Position numbers and translations under genes: made by a program
NCBI GenBank assembly: GCA_002205965.3
Contig: NADL03000026.1
Span: forward strand, 496,001 to 560,000
DNA: 64,000 bases
DNA from: Kappaphycus alvarezii
Lineage: Eukaryota > Rhodophyta > Florideophyceae > Gigartinales > Solieriaceae
Direction: 5' to 3'
In this document: piece by piece, positions 61,500-64,000 of the stretch
Position numbering within the stretch: position 1 is the first letter of the stretch
How the letters are laid out: each line of letters opens with the position of its first letter
The notes under the pieces: model-generated
Told to the model about the DNA's origin: nothing
What the model saw: the letters and a program-made list of their open reading frames with translations, nothing else
Database searches by the model: none

Positions 61500-62163
61500 A
61501 TGGCTGACAACCTTCAGGAAACTATGGGAGGGGAAGGGGCGGCTTCAGGTGGCTCTGGCGGCAGAAGCCCCGCCAGCATGGTACGGGCGGCGTGGATAGC
61601 ACTGGAACCGACCCGTTGGGATTATGGAGAGGTGGTCACCGAACTTAATGCTTCGAAGCTGGTTGGGGAGGAGATTGTATTTAACCGCGGAGCACACATA
61701 ACTGTGATACATATGGGGCACTTTCAATCCATAGCAGATGCTTTCCACTCGGACCTTAGATGCAAGTACTGACTTTCCACAAGTAATGGGATTACATCAA
61801 AGCTGCAGGAAATAGACTGAGGTAAGACTGACGACATTAGAAGTGGCAAAGATGGAGGCTGGAGATGCTGAGGAGACGGGAAGTTGAAGTTGGCGGAGAT
61901 GGTGGTGAGGGCGTCGTTGGTCTATGAGATCCCAGTACTTTAGGCATATTACGGAGCAAGAGGTGGAAACAGCGAGGCAGATGGCCTTTTTGGTCGAGCA
62001 AGGTCACGAAGCTGTGTTCTCAGAGTCTTACAGGGCAGCACGTGGGGCGTTGATGACGAAGCTCGAAGTGGACTCAGCGAAGCAGTTGGCAAAGACAAGG
62101 CTTGAAAAGGCCCGAGTAGTGGGCCTGAAGGGCGGTCCTACGTCGATCGCCGAGGATGAGTGA
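61500..62163 (+). pseudogene. Retroelement ORF1 (gag-like), frame-broken
   Basis: ATG 61500 opens a glycine- and serine-rich start (MADNLQETMGGEGAASGGSG) followed by RAAWIALEPTRWDYGEVVTE and GEEIVFNRGAHITVIHMGHF. After a break, MRSQYFRHITEQEVETARQM from 61924 and KLEVDSAKQLAKTRLEKARV form an alpha-helical, possibly coiled-coil end before the TGA at 62161-62163. Position upstream of an RT and the composition suggest a gag-like structural protein. I do not recognise the family. There is at least one frame change and stops between 61770 and 61920. Confidence 0.45.
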
Positions 62164-62321
62164 TGCCCAACGAGGTTGGAGGGGGGTAAAAATGTCGTAA
62201 CGAAGTCCAAAGGGAATTCTTTTTTGGCGGCGGATGGCGTCCAAGGCCGGGGCGGGGGATCGGTGTTCGGGGCGCGGAGTATGTGTTGAGGGCAGTATAG
62301 TATGGAATACGAGATCTATTA

Positions 62322-63140
62322 TTGGTGCCACTCACGAAGGAATTGGTCTTGAAGGAAATTACGCAGACAGATGAGGATCTGCAGTTTGCAGAGGGGGAAA
62401 TGAGGATGGTGGTTTGGGTGAAGATATTGGAGTTTGGAAACGAAGAAGGGAGGGATTGTAGGAGAAGTGAATTTGGTTTCGTCATCCTTCGTGATGTGGA
62501 GAGTGGAAGTGGAGGAGAGCAAGGCAAAGTATATGATCAACTTCAGCCGACAGAGCAACACTGGCCGAAAGGGACTGTGAAGATGGAGACGGTACAGTCA
62601 TTTGCGGAAACATGGAGAGGGAAGACATGCTGATGTCGTGAGGTTTCAGGAGCGGATACCGGCACTTCTACCTGCACACGGACGTAAGAGATTACATTGT
62701 GTCCAGATGCAACAGGCGCTCCTATCGTTGTATTGCTCTTCCATTTGACTGGGGTCGATTGGATTACTGGTTCTGCAAAATACTTCGATCGCTCGTCCGC
62801 TATATGAGGAAGGAGTTGGGTTATGGAGTGTTGCTGTATAACGAAGACTTTCTGTGAGCGCCATTCCCGCCAGGGCGGGAGGCAACAACGGAGGATTTGC
62901 GGGTAGCTGGGAGCTTTTTAGTTGGAAATTTCGAAATGGTGGGGCTTGTAAGTCACCCAAAGAAGGGATAATGCAAAGGGCGCAGGTAACGGAACATCTA
63001 GGTATGGTTATCGACATCAAGGAGAAGCGCGTTAATTTAACGGACCGGAATGTGGGAAGAAAATCCTGGGGGTCCTACAGGATATGTATCTCGCTGACAC
63101 TGGCTATACCGATGGCACGTTTCTACACATGGGAAATCTA
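62322..63140 (+). pseudogene. Retroelement reverse transcriptase, DIRS-like or related
   Basis: The stretch reads WPKGTVKMETVQSFAETWRG near 62570, then FRSGYRHFYLHTDVRDYIVS (62648-62705), RSYRCIALPFDWGRLDYWFC (62715-62775), KILRSLVRYMRKELGYGVLL (62778-62835) and YNEDF, then SHPKKG and VTEHLGMVIDIKEKRVNLTD near 62985-63040. This is the finger-palm order of RTs of DIRS-like and similar elements. In the first catalytic block the family has FDLRSGY. Here a stop and Gly precede FRSGY, so the Asp is lost. YxDD is YNED. The copy is therefore dead twice over, besides its frame changes. Assignment to DIRS rather than another LTR-type group is tentative. Confidence 0.65.
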
Positions 63141-63376
63141 CTTCGACATTTCTTTGTGAGAGCGGCAGTGTGGGCAATAGACGAAGGAGGAGCGATACCC
63201 GGAGGAAGTGGGAGGGGATAGGAAGACGAAGGGCTTGTGGCGGAGCGGAATGGGGGTTAGTCTGGGGGGCTTCCTTGGGCGGGGATCCGGGGGCGAAGCC
63301 CCTCGTCGAGAGTCTGGGCGTGGAGACCCCGGAAAAATTTACTGTAAGCCATTTTATTTGTTGTTTAAGCCCTTCT

Positions 63377-63440
63377 GGTGGGGCTGCAAGCCCATTACCG
63401 GGGGGTGTAAGCCCATTATCGGGGGGTGTAAGCCACGGGG
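63377..63440 (+). repeat. 21-bp tandem repeat, three units
   Basis: TGCAAGCCCATTACCGGGGG, TGTAAGCCCATTATCGGGGG and a partial third TGTAAGCC unit follow each other at a 21-base spacing. In the plus frame from 63208 they encode CKPITGG, CKPIIGG and CKP, so the period keeps the frame. The G-runs may form unusual structure. Confidence 0.85.
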
Positions 63441-63449
63441 ATCCAGGAA

Positions 63450-63740
63450 AGATGAGGTAAGGTTGACTCGGCAGTCTTTACAGGATTTGGCGTACTTGCG
63501 TTCGTTGACAAGGGGAGAGGGGATGGACCTGGTAAGAGCACCTCCAAACATTGTGATGCACAGCGATGGGGCAGACGTAGGGTATTGGGGAAAGTTCGCA
63601 TTTCAAGAGAAGCAAGGGTTGCAATGTTCGTGGGCTGTAGAAAACTGCCATTCCGCAGTTGATGGCCCGTTGGTTTTTTATATTTGCCGTAGAGTGTCAC
63701 AATCGATGTACCTACTGGATAGTTTCCTTTTATGATTATG
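63450..63740 (+). pseudogene. Retroelement RNase H-like end, running toward the window edge
   Basis: In the frame from 63208, RLTRQSLQDLAYLRSLTRGE is followed by NIVMHSDGADVGYWGKFAFQ (63547-63606). This fits the start of the RNase H of such elements (family: DAS..GWGg). A cysteine-containing stretch and a stop at 63733-63735 follow. A further open frame (63745-63972) contains CVPGQEFMVLRYITTLSYGA and may be the next part of the element, which continues beyond the window. Confidence 0.5.
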
Positions 63741-64000
63741 ACGTGTGATTTATGATTATTTTACGGGTAATGTGATCAGCCACTTACAATTCGTAATGAT
63801 GAGTAATCAGGAGCACGTATGCGATATTAAGCACCGGGCTTGGCTGAGCATTGGAGATGGACATATGGACCAAGCATGTGTTCCAGGACAAGAGTTCATG
63901 GTCCTCCGGTACATAACGACATTGTCTTACGGAGCTACTGAGGAACACAGAAATTTTCTAGAACGTTGGTGAATGTGCTGGTAGCGTTTTCCGTAGATGA

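Noticed and set aside
63377-63440. Repeat units as a CRISPR array
   Set aside because: The units are directly adjacent without spacers, and the DNA is eukaryotic transposon sequence.

Overview
The window looks like nuclear DNA of a eukaryote with very few introns, most like a florideophyte red alga (a Chondrus-type genome). That placement is inference from three things. Conserved protein blocks run on without recognisable introns. There is a membrane-anchored sulfotransferase of the kind expected in an alga with sulfated wall galactans. Short GC-rich gene islands sit inside AT-rich, transposon-filled DNA. I see no bacterial operon signals, no rRNA or tRNA gene and no CRISPR array.

Layout. 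1-2.0 kb: a decayed Ty1/copia pol. 2.0-6.5 kb: decayed ORFs of other elements, including a PIF/Harbinger (plant_tran type) transposase on the minus strand facing a 1-kb lysine-rich decayed ORF. 6.5-24.6 kb and 25.8-30.0 kb: AT-rich DNA with almost no recognisable coding, apart from a LINE tail at 10.3 kb, a dispersed repeat (9.0 and 22.8 kb), a GC-richer patch at 22.8-23.4 kb and a 5'-truncated LINE at 24.7-25.7 kb. 30-33.5 kb: mixed DNA with a possible LTR and one candidate coding block.

33.8-44.0 kb is the gene island: a class 3 (diacylglycerol-lipase-like) lipase (+), a type II membrane sulfotransferase (+), a MAP kinase kinase (-) with a disordered ORF at its 5' side that may be its N-terminal extension, and a nitrilase-family amidase (+). 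Every one of these genes is broken by single-base indels, yet the catalytic and binding motifs I can see are present once the frames are followed. Clusters of a TACAG/CTGTA pentamer with palindromic GTAC cores lie in the upstream regions of three of the four gene starts.

44-64 kb is again transposon territory: two Tc1/mariner fragments (45.6 and 49.5 kb), a MITE-like inverted-repeat element (50.6 kb), two adjacent LINE 3' ends in the same orientation (55.8-58.5 kb), a PIF/Harbinger element with its Myb-like and DDE ORFs converging (58.9-60.6 kb), and a DIRS-like or related retroelement running off the right edge (61.5-64 kb).

The genes do not form a pathway. Sulfotransferase, lipase, MAP2K and amidase are housekeeping or signalling functions that happen to share an island. 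The features most worth following are the two styles of decay (nonsense substitutions in old elements, indels only in the island), the upstream pentamer clusters, and the unrecognised conserved-looking minus-strand ORF at 2.0-3.0 kb.
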